NCBI GenBank assembly: GCA_007844125.1
Contig: CM017565.1
Location: forward strand, 7,824,885-7,888,884
Length of the DNA: 64,000 nt
Origin: Sinonovacula constricta
Lineage: Eukaryota > Mollusca > Bivalvia > Cardiida > Solecurtidae
Reading direction: 5' to 3'
Position 1 is the first letter of the stretch; each line of letters opens with the position of its first letter. A program made the position numbers and the translations under genes. The notes under the pieces were generated by a model. The model did no database searches and was not told the DNA's origin. It worked only from the letters and a program-made list of their open reading frames with translations. This document shows, one piece after another, positions 1 through 11,639 of the stretch.

Positions 1-635
1 GCTGTCTTCCGTCCAATTTTATGACTACAAGCGGATATTATGGGTAAAAGGGGGAGGATTTACGGGGATACAGACAATTGCCGATGGAGGAAATCCACTA
101 TTTATAGTTACTCATTAAATCTTTGTCTGGTCTTGGAAACTCTGCGAATCGAGCAAGTTGATGTTTGGTACGTTAATAAGACATCATAGCGTTTATTTTA
201 ATTTTCAATAATTATAAAATGAAGTAATGTTTGGTGAACTAAAGTTGGCTGCTATTGTTATGTGTGTTTCTGCATAAAAAATACAGTCATGCCTAAAATC
301 ATTTTAATGTTATTTATATCTACACTCACTTACACACATTTTACAAATAAAGCTACAACGGGCATTTAAATATGCTGAGCGTCGCAAATACGACTATACT
401 CTAAAACGACAGGCAACCTATTTGATAATATTATTAAGTTTGCCAGCAAGAAGTGCTCGGTTCATTTTAATATTCCGCTCTTAATTGAATCATTTTAAGA
501 GTGTTTAAGGAAATATTATTCAAGTTGATGTTATTATTCTCAACGTTATTATACAATATAATTTCATTACCCAACCTATGGGCAATTATTAAAACTAACT
601 GCTTATTGGTTTTTAGCAGATTTTGTTGCTACTTG

Positions 636-990
636 TAATGTATGTATATAAGTTCATTGTATTTGTTTTAACTCCCGATGCAGGTGCTTACTGTTAGTTG
701 TTTCACTTTGACGGGATGTTGTTATTTACACTGTTTGTTTGCTAGTAAAACCTTCAGGAAGTGCGAGGTTGGAGCGCTCCACAAACCAGGTTTAAGCACC
801 CCAGTTGGCCTTTTGCCGACTGACCGTTCCAAGGCGGTAACTGATGGTTTTTCTTTATGTGTGTTATGTCTCGTCTCTGTGTTTTTTTTCACATTTGCAT
901 TTACCTTGTTTGCCTTTGTCTTCTGGTAGATAAAATTTAAATATCTGTTAGAGTTTTGATAGGACCTTTTCTTATTTACCTATTGAAAAG
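636..990 (+). mobile_element. LINE 3' UTR copy A
   Basis: This begins with the shared 'actcccgatgcaggtgctta' and runs through 'gagcgctccacaaaccagg', the conserved stem-loop (802-822) and 'gaccgttccaaggcggtaac' to the tail 'gataggaccttttcttattt'. It is nearly co-linear with 34588-34935. The ORF across it has no coding meaning. Confidence 0.75.
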
Positions 991-999
991 AATTGTTCT

Positions 1000-2380
1000 T
1001 TATTTATATTGCTTACATTGTTATATATCTGTAAATCCTATGTTCAATGAAGAAGGCGAAAACTTGATGCACAAGTACATACCAAGTCAGCATATATGAT
1101 ATAATGATAGCCCTGTAAAGATAAGTATCGTCTAACCAGGTCAATTGCCATAGGTTAAAGGCATCTATCTAAATCTGAACTTAAATAAAACAATAGTAAT
1201 AATATACTTCTAACATTGATCTGGCGATTACACAGGATTCCATAACTTGACGCATTAAGTACTATGAAGCTCATTCCAATATTATTCTTTTTCAAAAAAT
1301 AATTAATAAAGTATATCACGTATATAAATAAAAAAAATTAACCCTTTACGGACGTCAAGTATCTACTGTCACAATGAAACAATATAAGATGTGTTTCTCA
1401 TCTTAGCTCATTTTAACCAATAACGAAACAAGACATTTCTCTCTATTACATGTCGTGTTGTGCCTACAATAGCTCCAGGTCTGGCTGAGCAACTCTGGTA
1501 GCGGGCTTAACCAATCGGCTTTCTTGTGTGTCAATGAATGAATGCTAACTTCTTGGGAAGTAGTGCATAGATTTCTGATCAAAGAAGACAGCTGGATGTT
1601 GACATTACATTGTAGGCGCGCATTGATTATAGAAGGATAAGTGTTCCTATGCAAGGGGATTTAACAACACCATGAACTACGTTGTCTTAATAGCAAAAAT
1701 TGGATTATAAACAAAAGGTGCGTACGCTGATTACATGTTGTGTGCTGAAGTTTTTAATACAGAGATATGCAATAATTAAAAAAGAACAAGTGCATTCAAC
1801 ATTCTCATGATTTCATTTTTAACGTATGTCTTGCATAACGTGTGCAGTCAATATTATGTTAATATCTCAATGATTAAATGATAAAATGAACACTTTTGGA
1901 GTGAATATATAAAGGTAACTTTTGTGTAGCTTTTGCATATTAAATATCGTAAGTTATATCTTATTGTGATTAATTAATTCAGATGATCATTGATATTTTT
2001 TTATTTACAGAGTAACTTTGCTTGCATAACTTTTCCTTTCCAATCCTGCGTAATTGTTTGAGCTAGCAATAGCAATGTATGTGAATGTTGTTATTATATG
2101 AAACAAACGCATTAGTAACATTTATTTTATAACATTTGTGAGAGATAAATTAGGGGGCGTTTATATTTTACAATTTTTTCTATTATCATATTTTGTTATT
2201 TTACAAGGATTTTCATTACGATACTTGCAAAGAGATATATTATAATTTGTCCTTTTGAATAATTTACAATTTAACACGGATCCTTTCCTTTTGTAACTGT
2301 AGATTGTGTTTCATTGGTCCCATTTTACTTTAGGCGAACATTCTGAGACAAGTCGATAATATATTACATATCGCAAATGT
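1000..2380. other. Non-coding stretch, nothing recognised
   Basis: The stretch is AT-rich with no supported gene, SINE or LINE piece. A GC-richer patch at about 1470-1640 has no recognised identity. The first 635 bases of the window are similar. Confidence 0.5.
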
Positions 2381-2383
2381 CCT

Positions 2384-2610
2384 AGTGGAGCGCCCGTTAC
2401 CGAGGGGTTAGAGTCGCCGACTTGTAACGTCTCAGCTTTTGATCATGTGGATTTTAGTACCGTTCCGAGCGAGAATTTTCTCTATGGGGAAGTTTTCCGA
2501 CTAATCTGCGGTGCGCCGGTGGGTCTTCATTCACCAATAATTAGCATGACTTTGACCATATTGTTTCGGTGAGATGTATATAACACAACAAAAAGCAAAC
2601 AGCAAATGTT
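2384..2610 (+). mobile_element. tRNA-derived SINE, copy 1
   Basis: A GC-richer ~225 bp segment has a degenerate tRNA-like head (cgaggggttagagtcgcc), a middle 'gaagttttccgactaa..tgcgccggtgg' block and a CA/A-rich tail ending in 'caaaaagcaaacagcaaa'. It aligns end to end with the reverse complement of 21897-22149. The tRNA-like origin is inferred from the box A-like sequence of the better preserved copy. Confidence 0.65.
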
Positions 2611-3374
2611 TTAGAAATGTACAAATTTCGTAATAGCGTCGCCGTCTGTCATTTTATAAATAAGTTCACTTTTTATTAAGACGAAAATAAAGACAGATTT
2701 CCTCATTCTATCATTTACAACAATTTCAATGAAAATGATTTCAGTTTAATTCAGAGCCATTGTCTTAATCTAAATTAAAGAAGAGTTAAAGAATCAGTGT
2801 GTTTTTAACATACTAATTGTTATAATTGTTAAAATTATAACAAAGTCATATTTATTTTTCTGAGAGAGCGATTAATCTCTAAACAACATTCTTGCATTGC
2901 TATTACATTTATTTTTTGTAAAGTCAGATATATGTTTTTTTCACTGCAGTCGCAGCTTGAACTTTCTGATATTGATAACCATTTTTACTTTATATTAAAC
3001 ACACCTAGCATTTACAAGTTCGAGAATAATACGTACAACATTTAATCGCTTAAACATAAATAAGATTAAAGAGAATAATCAATCGGTATTTTAATTAGAT
3101 ACTAATGATACTTTATTCAAGTTAATCTGTTCTATGAATATTTCAGAAAACGCCATCTGTGAGATCTAACCAACCGTGTTACCAGAATAGCCCTACTTAA
3201 TGGCAGTAGCGACAACAGATACGACGCGAGAATTCGGACCTGTTATATAGTTTCACCATTTACGTAGCGGTATAGATAATAAGAGATAATTAATATTTAA
3301 ACTAACAGAGATCAGCAAATTTAATTGGCAAACACTTAATGAATGCATAAAGACGGATCAACGGGTGAAGTGGG
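2611..3374. other. Upstream region of the GPCR
   Basis: AT-rich non-coding DNA. No TATA box or splice acceptor could be fixed with confidence, so it is open whether the receptor has an upstream non-coding exon. Confidence 0.4.
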
Positions 3375-4547
3375 ATGACAACCTGGGTGAAGATGGTGTA
3401 CGTACACGAGTATGAGGTCCATCTCATGCAGTATGATGATTATGTGGCCCATAAATTACTTCTACTCTACGTGCCTCCATTCTTGTTGTTAATTGGAACA
3501 TTCGGAAACGTTTTTTCATTTTTAATCTTAATCAAGAATATAAGAAAAGCTTCGACCTACACATATTTATGTGTGCTTGCTATAATGGATCTTTTAGTGC
3601 TATACACTGGTTTGTTGCGAGTCTGGATCGAACAATTTACGATTGACATAAAAAACATAAACGATGAATTCTGCAAAATAAGTGTTTTTCTGGGTTATGT
3701 GACTAGCGGCGCTTCAGTGTGGCTTATTATAGCTGTGACCATCGAAAGAGCCATTGTCGTAATGTTTCCACTGCAGACCCAGAGAGTGTGCAATCTACGG
3801 AATGCCCGTGTAGGAATTGCTGTCATCATTATCTCATTCATCGCACTCAATTCACATTTTCTTTGGACCGTTCATTTAAAGGAAATTTCATTTAACGAGA
3901 CGACGATTTCAGAATGTCAAGCTAATGATAAATATGTCACACTCGCTATGGAAGTATGGCCATGGGTAGATGCAATCACGTACTCTTTTCTTCCTTTCCT
4001 GATTATTGCCTTACTCAACAGCCTCATTGTGAAACATGTGATTTCAGCAAAGAGAAATAGAAGTGTGCTTCAGGTTTATTCTTCACGGACGCGGAGGAAA
4101 ATTGCAACCTCGCACTGCGAAACGAGTAGGAAGATAACTATAATGCTATTAGCAATTTCCTTTACATTCCTCCTAACAACACTTCCAATGAATAGTGTTT
4201 TGATCTACACTTCATCGTTTGAAGTTCCTGACGACGATCTATCATTTTCGAAAGTGACGCTTATTAAGACTATTGCTCAATTACTTATGTACACAAATCA
4301 CAGCATCAATTTCTTTTTGTATTGCGCGACTGGCAAAAAGTTCAGGAACCAATTTGTGTCTCTAATACGGTTTTGTCGAGCAGAAAGACGAGCCTCGAGG
4401 TCGTTCTCCCGGAGAACTATGAGTAGTCTACGATCATTCCAAACGACCCAAGGACTAAAGCGGTCCTACAGGAGCAACGATTGCACCAAACCAAAATCTA
4501 TGTACATTGAAAGCGACCAGGTACTGAAAGAAAAGACAGTTGTTTAA
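3375..4547 (+). CDS. Class A (rhodopsin-like) GPCR, probable neuropeptide receptor, single exon
   Basis: This is a 390-residue intact frame with seven hydrophobic segments at about residues 30-53, 62-83, 101-130, 144-166, 198-221, 253-279 and 295-317. Visible landmarks are GN in TM1 (N45), LAxxD in TM2 (D72), Cys100 and Cys181 placed for the TM3-ECL2 disulfide, ERA instead of DRY (124-126), Pro207 in TM5, Pro271 in TM6 and NFFLY (312-316) in place of NPxxY. A KKFRNQF helix 8 follows, then a basic, Ser-rich tail. There is an N-glycosylation sequon at N174 in ECL2. The TM6 Trp of CWxP and the TM4 Trp are absent. The NHSINFFLYC style of TM7 is common in invertebrate FMRFamide-type peptide receptors, but the ligand cannot be read from the sequence. 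Met7 (aagATGg) has better start context than Met1. Being a plasma-membrane receptor is inferred from the family. Confidence 0.9.
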   Translation: MTTWVKMVYVHEYEVHLMQYDDYVAHKLLLLYVPPFLLLIGTFGNVFSFLILIKNIRKASTYTYLCVLAIMDLLVLYTGLLRVWIEQFTIDIKNINDEFCKISVFLGYVTSGASVWLIIAVTIERAIVVMFPLQTQRVCNLRNARVGIAVIIISFIALNSHFLWTVHLKEISFNETTISECQANDKYVTLAMEVWPWVDAITYSFLPFLIIALLNSLIVKHVISAKRNRSVLQVYSSRTRRKIATSHCETSRKITIMLLAISFTFLLTTLPMNSVLIYTSSFEVPDDDLSFSKVTLIKTIAQLLMYTNHSINFFLYCATGKKFRNQFVSLIRFCRAERRASRSFSRRTMSSLRSFQTTQGLKRSYRSNDCTKPKSMYIESDQVLKEKTVV

Positions 4548-4568
4548 TATACATCACCAAATGATTTT

Positions 4569-4618
4569 AATAAATAGTTGTATTATATTATTTAAATATA
4601 TTTTGGGAGTTTAATAAA
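4569..4618 (+). promoter_or_regulatory. Candidate polyadenylation signals of the GPCR
   Basis: Two AATAAA hexamers lie at 4569-4574 and 4613-4618, beginning 22 and 66 bp after the GPCR stop codon. The region is AT-rich, so chance is possible, but the positions suit a short 3' UTR. Confidence 0.4.
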
Positions 4619-4834
4619 TTGTATATTTAAATTGGCTTGGTAATTAATTTCCATGTCTCATAAAATACCCTTAAAAAGACCTTAAGCTCTGCAAATGATT
4701 TTAACTTATATCATTATCACGATTAATATTTGTTTTTTACTTTTTTTTCTTTTATTCATTTTACATTTTACATGGTTGAAACGTATTGAAGTGTACGAAC
4801 ATCCAAAAATCAATAATACCTCGGTGGCTCCTTT

Positions 4835-5030
4835 ACGATAAGAATATATAAGAAAAAGTCCTATGAGCATTGCAACATTAAAAAGAATGAAAAGACACGG
4901 GACCAATGTATTAACATGGACGCCAAATGTTACAGTGATAATTCTGTGATGAGTCATTTAACAATAAGAGTAAACCCGACAGTTACCGCCTTGGAAGGTT
5001 ATAAGCATATAACCATCTCGTAAGCCTGAC
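4835..5030 (-). mobile_element. LINE 3' UTR fragment (minus)
   Basis: The tail 'agtcctatgagcattgcaac' at ~4857 and the core 'agttaccgccttggaa' at ~4980 are reverse complements of the family's tail and core. The rest is diverged. The fragment sits 290 bp beyond the GPCR stop, in the opposite orientation. Confidence 0.55.
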
Positions 5031-7665
5031 TAGATATACGAAGATAATACATATACGTATGTATCTAAATTACACATGTTTATCAAACTTTACAATATTA
5101 CTAATAGAAGATTTAAATAAATCTATATACCAGAGTTTATTTCGAAAGTTAGTTAATAAAAATGTACCAAAGGAACGTACAAATAAATCTTTTATATTAT
5201 GTACACAATGCAAAGACATACAGTAATTAATATAATTAAATTCTTCGTTACACCTAGCTTGTTTTATCTGTCACAAAGGCCGGGAAGTGGCATTACGGCG
5301 TCAGTTTAACAGCAGGATCTGTTCATTTAACAGAAGAGAAGCTGCTGGATAGGCGTCATATCTACATATGTCACTCACAATACAAAGGTTATAGCATCTA
5401 TGTCTGTCATAGCTTTATGAAATGAATTGGGATAATATAATAACTCAGCGAATTTATGCATAGTCTGCCATTCGAAAGGCAATGTATGTAAGAAATCATT
5501 ACTAGTTCTAAACATAAATCGAAATGATGAACCTATCATCAGATTGTTGATTTGCAGGTATATTTAAAGCTGTGTCAAAACAAAGACATATACTTGTATA
5601 GAAGATGCAACATCTTGTGTGGGTGTGGGTGTGGGTGTGTGGGTGTGCCCGCGCGCACGTGCAAGCTATTAACGGTAAACAATTTTAAATTTGTTCATTG
5701 TAACTTGCCATTAGCACCCATTAACATTAATTTGTTCATGCCCTTAAATATTTAGACGGTCAACAATGTATAAGATGTATAAGATGCCTTTCTACCTGGG
5801 GTCCTGTTTACTGTTGCCTTGTCTCGTGAACATTGCTGCTTTAATGTAGAGTGAAATTATCTTAAATCAATAATCAATACGTGCAATGTTCCTATGCATT
5901 ACAAATGAAATCAAATAAATGTTGGTTCCCAAAGATACCGAAAGAATCTATAGTCAAAACATAATAAGTTTTTACCGAAACCATTACAAAGAAATGCATT
6001 CAGCCATTTTTGGTATCAATGCTACCTAGTTTATCTTGTAATAAGAACTATTTATCGCTAAATGTATGAAAATTATAATTCCGATATGATTTAAAGTCGA
6101 GCAGCAACTGAAACATTATATGCTTTGGTAAATATTTTCTATTCCACTATTTTATAATACAACAATAAAACAATATATCAAATTTAATTACTCAGCTTTG
6201 ATGTTATAATTTATGATAACAGTCTTGTCTAAGTTTCATGAATATGATCTGTAATGTATTGCGTTTCGCATTCTGGAACTGAAGACTACTTAGTAACCAT
6301 AATTATGATATATCACAATCATCTCGGCATTCGTACAACGATGCATTGATAGTTCATTAGAAGCATTAGCTCATCGTGAGAGGCCTAATCAGACTAAACA
6401 GCCATTTTGTGTTCCGAAAATATTATATGAAGCAGAATAGTTTCTTGTGCTGTCGGTTGAAGATCTAAACTTTTGTCATTTTGACTGGATGCATTTTCAT
6501 ATAGATAACCGGAAGTGTTCAACTGAATAATACTGATATATTTGATAAACAAGCTTTTATAACAGTAAAATAAAACTTGCACAATTGTGTATTGAACATA
6601 AGTGAGCATAAACTTAAATTAAGGCGTTTTTATTTTCCTTAACGCTTGTAGAGACTTTACGTTTTAGTGAGAAATTCTGCCGCTTACAATCATTATTACG
6701 AACGATAATAACCTTCAAAGAACAAGCGTGTCTTCATAAAGAAGTGTGCTTTAAAATGTCACTGTTACTATATTTTGTAATTACACAAGGTTTAATAAAA
6801 TTCATATATTTTAAAGATACTCTAGTTTCAAAGCATGCACATGTATTCATACTCTTTGCTTGGGGGTTAAAATCCAAACAGCCAGGTTACAAGTTCTTGT
6901 TTCTTGTTTCTAAACAGAAGCCTGGAAGAAATAATTAAACCATCAGCCTATAGCATTCCTCAAAATTATCAAATTATAATATATATATATATATACAATC
7001 AGTTACGATTGACCTCTTTGAGCAACCTAAATATAGACCCGGTAACATGAGGGTCACTACGTCAGTTTTACCCTCTATCTGCCTTGCTTAGCAACTTTTA
7101 AAGAAGCCAGTACGAGTGTTATAAAATTAGCAATATAGAGTACAGGAAGATAGAAACCGGAGAATAGAACGCTGAGAACGAAATTTCAAGTCATCCCAGA
7201 AGTTAAAATTAATGAGCGATGAGAGGCAAAATTTGCAAACACTCGCATAGCTCGATTAAAATTTCCCGAAATAATAAAGGGCATGTATGGAATGAGTTTG
7301 CGCTAATTCTGTTGACAGGCGACTCTGCATCAGAGTTGTCCTTACCGCTGTATAGCCCAGATGCGACTAGCATACGCTCTTTATAATGTTACGTAATAAA
7401 CAGCATAAGTGATTTTTTTTTCACAATTAGACTTTCACATTGATAAAAGATCTTAAAATGAGTGTAGTACTTGTTACTATATAGGGGACATAGACTATGA
7501 CAAGCATCTGCTTCAGTAAAAAGCATAAATGAGTAATAACTCCCTCATACTAAGGTCTACCGCCACATATGCCTGTTCATAAAGAATACAAGACAAAATA
7601 AAGTTAACTATTTATAGGCAGAACTTGTCCACGGCTTCCATTATTGACTAAAAGTCAATACATAA
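5031..7665. other. Non-coding stretch with microsatellites
   Basis: Contains the G-rich tract at 5616 and a short (TA)n at about 6978-6996. The small frames at 5552, 6394 and 6744 show no coding character. Confidence 0.5.
5616..5661. repeat. (GTGGGT)n followed by alternating CG/CA
   Basis: 'gtgtgggtgtgggtgtgggt' runs into 'gtgcccgcgcgcacgtgc', a G-rich then alternating purine-pyrimidine tract. Confidence 0.85.
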
Positions 7666-7925
7666 ATCAGGTGTAAAATAGCAGCCCGAAAATCAAATAT
7701 ACTTAAATTTACATTGGGGCGCTGACCCAGATGATCTGGTGTAAAATAGCAACCCGCAAATCAAATAAAATTTCAATTTCAATTAGAGCGCCGATCCAGG
7801 AAATCAGGTGTAAAATGGCGACCCGAAATTAAAATGTAATTAAAATTTCAATTGGTGCGCCGACCCAGAAAATCGAGTTTAAAATGGGAGCCTGAAAATT
7901 AAATATATTTAAAATTTCAAAGAAA
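7666..7925. repeat. ~69-bp direct repeat array, 3' terminal region of the YR retroelement
   Basis: About 3.8 tandem units start at 7666, 7734, 7803 and 7872, spaced 68-69 bp. Each begins near 'atcaggtgtaaaatagc' and contains a 'gcgccgacccag'-like segment. A more diverged copy lies at about 7990-8035. The unit recurs in the same orientation at 12480-12600, beyond the other end of the element. Confidence 0.8.
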
Positions 7926-8178
7926 ATAGAGCCAAACTTGTGCGCAAATTAGTTACGTGTCATTTAAACATATGTATTAGAAATTTCGAGGATGCTGACC
8001 CAGAAATTAATTACAAAATAAGCTCGTAAATTTTCACAATAAAACAAATTCTTAAGACTTACATTGACCAAAAATATATGTAAGCTTAAGGATGTAGGTT
8101 AGAAATGCAGCTTCTGATTAAATCACTTTTTAACTTTAAATGATAAACTTATTGGACATTGCGAGGCTTACTATACCA

Positions 8179-8840
8179 TTACATACATGTTGGACAAACT
8201 AAAGTCAATATCTGCCGTGGACCAAATTCACCCAAAGGTGGCGAGGCTAAGCATGCTGACGATTCAGTAAATGTCTGGAAGGCCTGGCAAATCCTATACA
8301 AGAAAATATCATTACCAACATGGGAAAGATGGACATCATCACAAAATAAATTGGTATCTTTTTCAACTAATTCAGGGTAACGAACGTATCTACCACCTTG
8401 CTTGATAACTAAAGTTGCAACAAAACTATTTAAAGCTGTCTACATTTTCTAGAGCTCTATGAGACAGTTCGTTTCTCCACTGCAAACGGGGCAAAATCTG
8501 AGACCATATGATTGTAGTTTTTGGCAAAAGCACAGATGCCTCAATAATTAAGTTGGCCAAATCTGCCCGCAGCTGCTTTAGAGGTTCTTTGCCAATGTCG
8601 TTACCCCCAACATGAAGGAGAATTGCTGAAGGAGGGGCCTCATATGTAAACAGAATTTTTAGGAATCCAATGGTGTCCTTTACACGCAGTCCACTCTTTC
8701 CCTGCCGTAGGTTGATGCAAGCCCTAGGTAAAACCTAGTTGACTCCGTCCACCGATGACATCCTTGCATGAACAAATGCCCTTTTTATAATGGATGAGCC
8801 AACTATCCAAATACTAGTGACACCTGAAAGACTTTAGCCT
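8179..8840 (-). pseudogene. SGNH-hydrolase domain of the YR retroelement (broken)
   Basis: The minus-strand translation shows block I as WIVGSSIIKRA (GSS where GDS is usual; Ser would be the nucleophile), starting near 8812. Block III is HVGGNDI near 8614, and block V is CDDVHLSHVGND near 8340, giving the DxxH pair. This is the SGNH/GDSL esterase-like fold known from some retroelements, where its role is unclear. An in-frame TAG lies between blocks I and III, another lies after block III, and a frameshift separates block III from block V. The frame with block V ends at a stop at 8179-8181. It follows the recombinase directly, which suggests one polycistron or a fused polyprotein in the live ancestor. 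Confidence 0.8.
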
Positions 8841-8863
8841 CTCGTTAATTTACCATCAAGGGA

Positions 8864-9610
8864 TTACAGAAGCTCTGGAGTAGGTTCATGGATGTACGAC
8901 TTATATGCTTTAGACTCCCACCGCCCCAATTCTTTAATGCTAACGTCTGGAAACCCCCTAAGTGCAGCTGTGCTAGCAGCGCCAATACGAAATCTGCGGG
9001 ATTTGAAGCCCTTTGCAATGCTTTTTTAACACTGAAGAAAATTGATAACGAGTGACTATTGCACCACTGAAATGTCTAAATAAGGGACCTTTAAAGCATG
9101 GCCTAACTGCTAAATATTTTTTCATCAACACAACTGGACACACAGGAGAGCCTGCTGGCATTAGCGAAATAACAACATCCCTTCCTGTCTGGTCAGTCTT
9201 TGAATGGAGCAAGAGGACTTCCAAAACCTTATCCTGGTCTGTAATTTTGACATTTGAAATGTCAAGTGCATGGTTTAAATTCACCGAACTGTCTGCAATA
9301 AGCTCACCTACACGAAAAAATCCAAAGTAGGCTACTGAAAAGGCTGCCCCAAATAAAGTAGCTTCAAAATTTGACAAACATACTGCCGGCAAAGTCCTTA
9401 TAATTGTTTACCAGATATCTATTGTTTCTGGAAACCTCTTGTCCCTCACCAACCTAGACCTTGACATTCCAAGAAGTAATTTTTTATCATAAAATTTTGC
9501 GTCGTGTCTGACACACTTAAAATTTTACATTTAAAACCAATTCCAGATAAGTAAGACCTTGCCGTGTTAGCAGTAAACCCTTTTAGGGACAAATAAGAAA
9601 TAAAATCCAT
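8864..9610 (-). pseudogene. Tyrosine recombinase of the YR retroelement (broken)
   Basis: The N-terminal SAM-like part runs from Met at 9610 (DFISYLSLKGFTANTARSYL). After a frameshift the catalytic part reads YFGFFRVGEL, holding the first catalytic Arg, then SKTDQTGR. After a second frameshift near 9000 it continues RRFRIGAAS, then GRWES and YKSYIH (candidate nucleophile Tyr), with a stop at 8864-8866. In related recombinases the HxxR box has His where this copy has Arg (RRFR), consistent with one A-to-G change. The protein would have joined circular or linear element DNA into the genome in place of a DDE integrase. At least two frameshifts and a stop make it non-functional. Confidence 0.85.
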
Positions 9611-9751
9611 AACAGTTACTTAGAGTATATGGCTACTTAGAGGCCATGACTCTCTCAAACCTAGTGATGACTAAAATTCTTGAAAACCTTTTATGCCACT
9701 TTCCTATGCAAGTTTTGTGTTGGGAGAAATAGAAGACATCAGTAAGCGATC

Positions 9752-10312
9752 TTATGTCAATGACAGAAGTATCAGTGGAATTACTGTGGGGGATTCGTCC
9801 GCCCTGGGAGCTAGATGTCGGAACCGTGCCCACTGTAGACGATAAAGAGCGTCAGCAATTGCATTTCGATAACCATCTATATGCACAGCCCTTAACTGAA
9901 TATCCTTTAGCATAGCATGCAGGAGAAATTGACGAAGAAGATGCATTACACTTTTTGACTGTGATATGCTTTTTTAATTTAAAACTAAAAAGACTTGTTA
10001 TCTGTATGTAATGTATTTTTTTTCCAGGAAGTGCTTTAACCAAACTATAAATGCCAGGACAATTGGGATAAACTCCTAAAAGGTGATATCCCTGATCAAT
10101 TCTTTTCCTTGCCAACATTTAGACCAACTGAAATGACACCAATGTGGTTCTAAATATGCTGCACAGCCAAAATTTCATCCTGCACTATTTGTATATAAGT
10201 GCAGATCATTGTCAGAAATCCAGTTACTGTCTGGGAATTTGCAATAGCCAATAGACCTATCTAGAAAAACCAGCCACATATCCATATCCTCTTTCAAAGC
10301 CTTGTGACCCTT
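9752..10312 (-). pseudogene. RNase H domain of the YR retroelement (broken)
   Basis: One minus-strand frame runs from about ALKEDMDMWLVFL (near 10300) through DLHLYTNSAG, AAYLEPHWCHFSW and VMHLLRQFLLHAML to NAIADALYRLQWARFR and PRADESPTVIP, ending at 9752-9754. This is the DIRS-type RNase H and its conserved C-terminal block. Several internal stop codons (at least four) interrupt it. The catalytic Asp of the usual YTDSAG box is Asn here (YTNSAG). It is one frame off from the upstream RT, with the shift near 10310. Its normal job is to degrade the RNA strand during reverse transcription. Confidence 0.8.
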
Positions 10313-11439
10313 ATAAAGTGATATCGCTTTGACACTCTTGACATAGAATCATAAAACCCACGTATAAAAGCCCTTGCAACAGGTACTGCTATGCAGCAAA
10401 TAATTAAAGATGCGCAAGAATTTGCAAGTCTCGAAGGGTCCCCTTTTTTACTTCTTATGTCTAACAATTTTATTTTCAAAACATACATCTTCTCAACAGG
10501 TACACAAATTCGCCGTGTACTGGAATCAATTTCTAAACCTAAAAACTTTAGAACAGTACTTGGCCCTACTGTCTTGTCAACGGCTAAAGGAACCCCAATG
10601 TCTTGGCAGAGATCAGCAAAATTATGCATAAGTAATGTACACTCATCAGCGCCCTCACGCCCAGGAAAGAAGAAATCATCTAAATAGTGATCAACATTAT
10701 GAGACGAAGAAACATATTTTACTGTCCATTCCAAAACAGTTGAAAACTTTTCAAAAACTGCACAAGAGATAGCACAACCCATTGGCATGCATTTATCAAA
10801 GAAAAAATAAAGTTCTATCCGAAATCCCAAAAAGGCAAAAAGGCAATAATCCTCTGGATGAACAAGAACAATTCTAAAAGCAGACTTTACGTCCATTTTC
10901 CCCATCAGAGCCCCTGGACCTAACTCACTAACCATTTGTACAGCATGATCAAAAGAAGAATAATGCACTGTACACTTATTTGGATCTATATAAGCATTTA
11001 CACGCCATCTAATACTTAAGAGAGGTGATGAATAAGCCTTAAGCTATCATCATGTTTAGGTATAAATCCCAAAGTAGATAATCTCTAATTGTCAAACGGT
11101 CCTGTATTGAAAGGACCTCAACTCTGCCCAGATTCACTTCTTCCATCACTAGTTGAAGAGCAATTTCTGGATTTTGCTTAACAGAAACAAGATAAGGGGA
11201 GTCAGTTGCAACCCTTGTGCCGGAGTATTGTAACTTAAAACCATATTTAGACCTGTAATTAGCTCTTCAGCAACATCCGTTTTGGGGTAATGCTCAAGAT
11301 GCTTTGATAATTTAGTGACCTTGATTGGAGAAGAACCCAGGTGTAAGTGGTCTGACAAAACCTCTTTAAGCATCCTTGTAGGCTTGTGGAAGGGACGCCC
11401 GAGGTCTGCAAGGAGCCTTTGCGGGTAGGAATCTACCAT
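10294..11439 (-). pseudogene. Reverse transcriptase of the YR retroelement (broken)
   Basis: The longest open part (10294-10968) shows GKMDVKSAFRIVLVHPED, which includes the first catalytic Asp, then MPMGCAISCAVFEKF and the YLDDFFF active-site box, then the conserved FLGLEIDS stretch. Upstream, in other frames, come GFIPKHDDSLRLIHHLS and VNAYIDPNKCTVHYSSFDHA, the normal lead-in of DIRS-type RTs. Before that is a pre-RT segment with SPIKVTKLSKHLEHYP and EVNLGRVE. The frame changes at least twice between 10960 and 11150. The catalytic residues are intact in this copy even though the frame is not. Confidence 0.87.
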
Positions 11440-11639
11440 GTTGGAATCTAAAATTCATATCTGTGCATTTAAAAGAGGGGTGGTCACTATTACAGGACAA
11501 ACATCTATGAACGTAGACACAATGGTTTCTACCGCATTAGCCACAATTGTTATAGTCATAGCATTTCAAATATTTGGAAGAAGTAGCACTTTGCACAGCA
11601 GCATACACTTTCTGCGAGTCTTAACTAGGCCTTCGAATA

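Noticed and set aside
678..929. 83-codon frame with hydrophobic C-terminus
   Set aside because: It lies entirely inside a LINE 3' UTR copy; the same stretch is not open in other copies.
4706..4957. Membrane-protein-like minus frame after the GPCR
   Set aside because: It overlaps a LINE tail fragment and its apparent hydrophobicity follows from T-rich sequence.
5616..5661. Interstitial telomere repeat
   Set aside because: The unit is GTGGGT, not TTAGGG, and is too short and irregular.
9052..9330. Plus-strand frames across the YR element (also 10391-10687)
   Set aside because: They are antisense shadows of the recombinase and RT reading frames.
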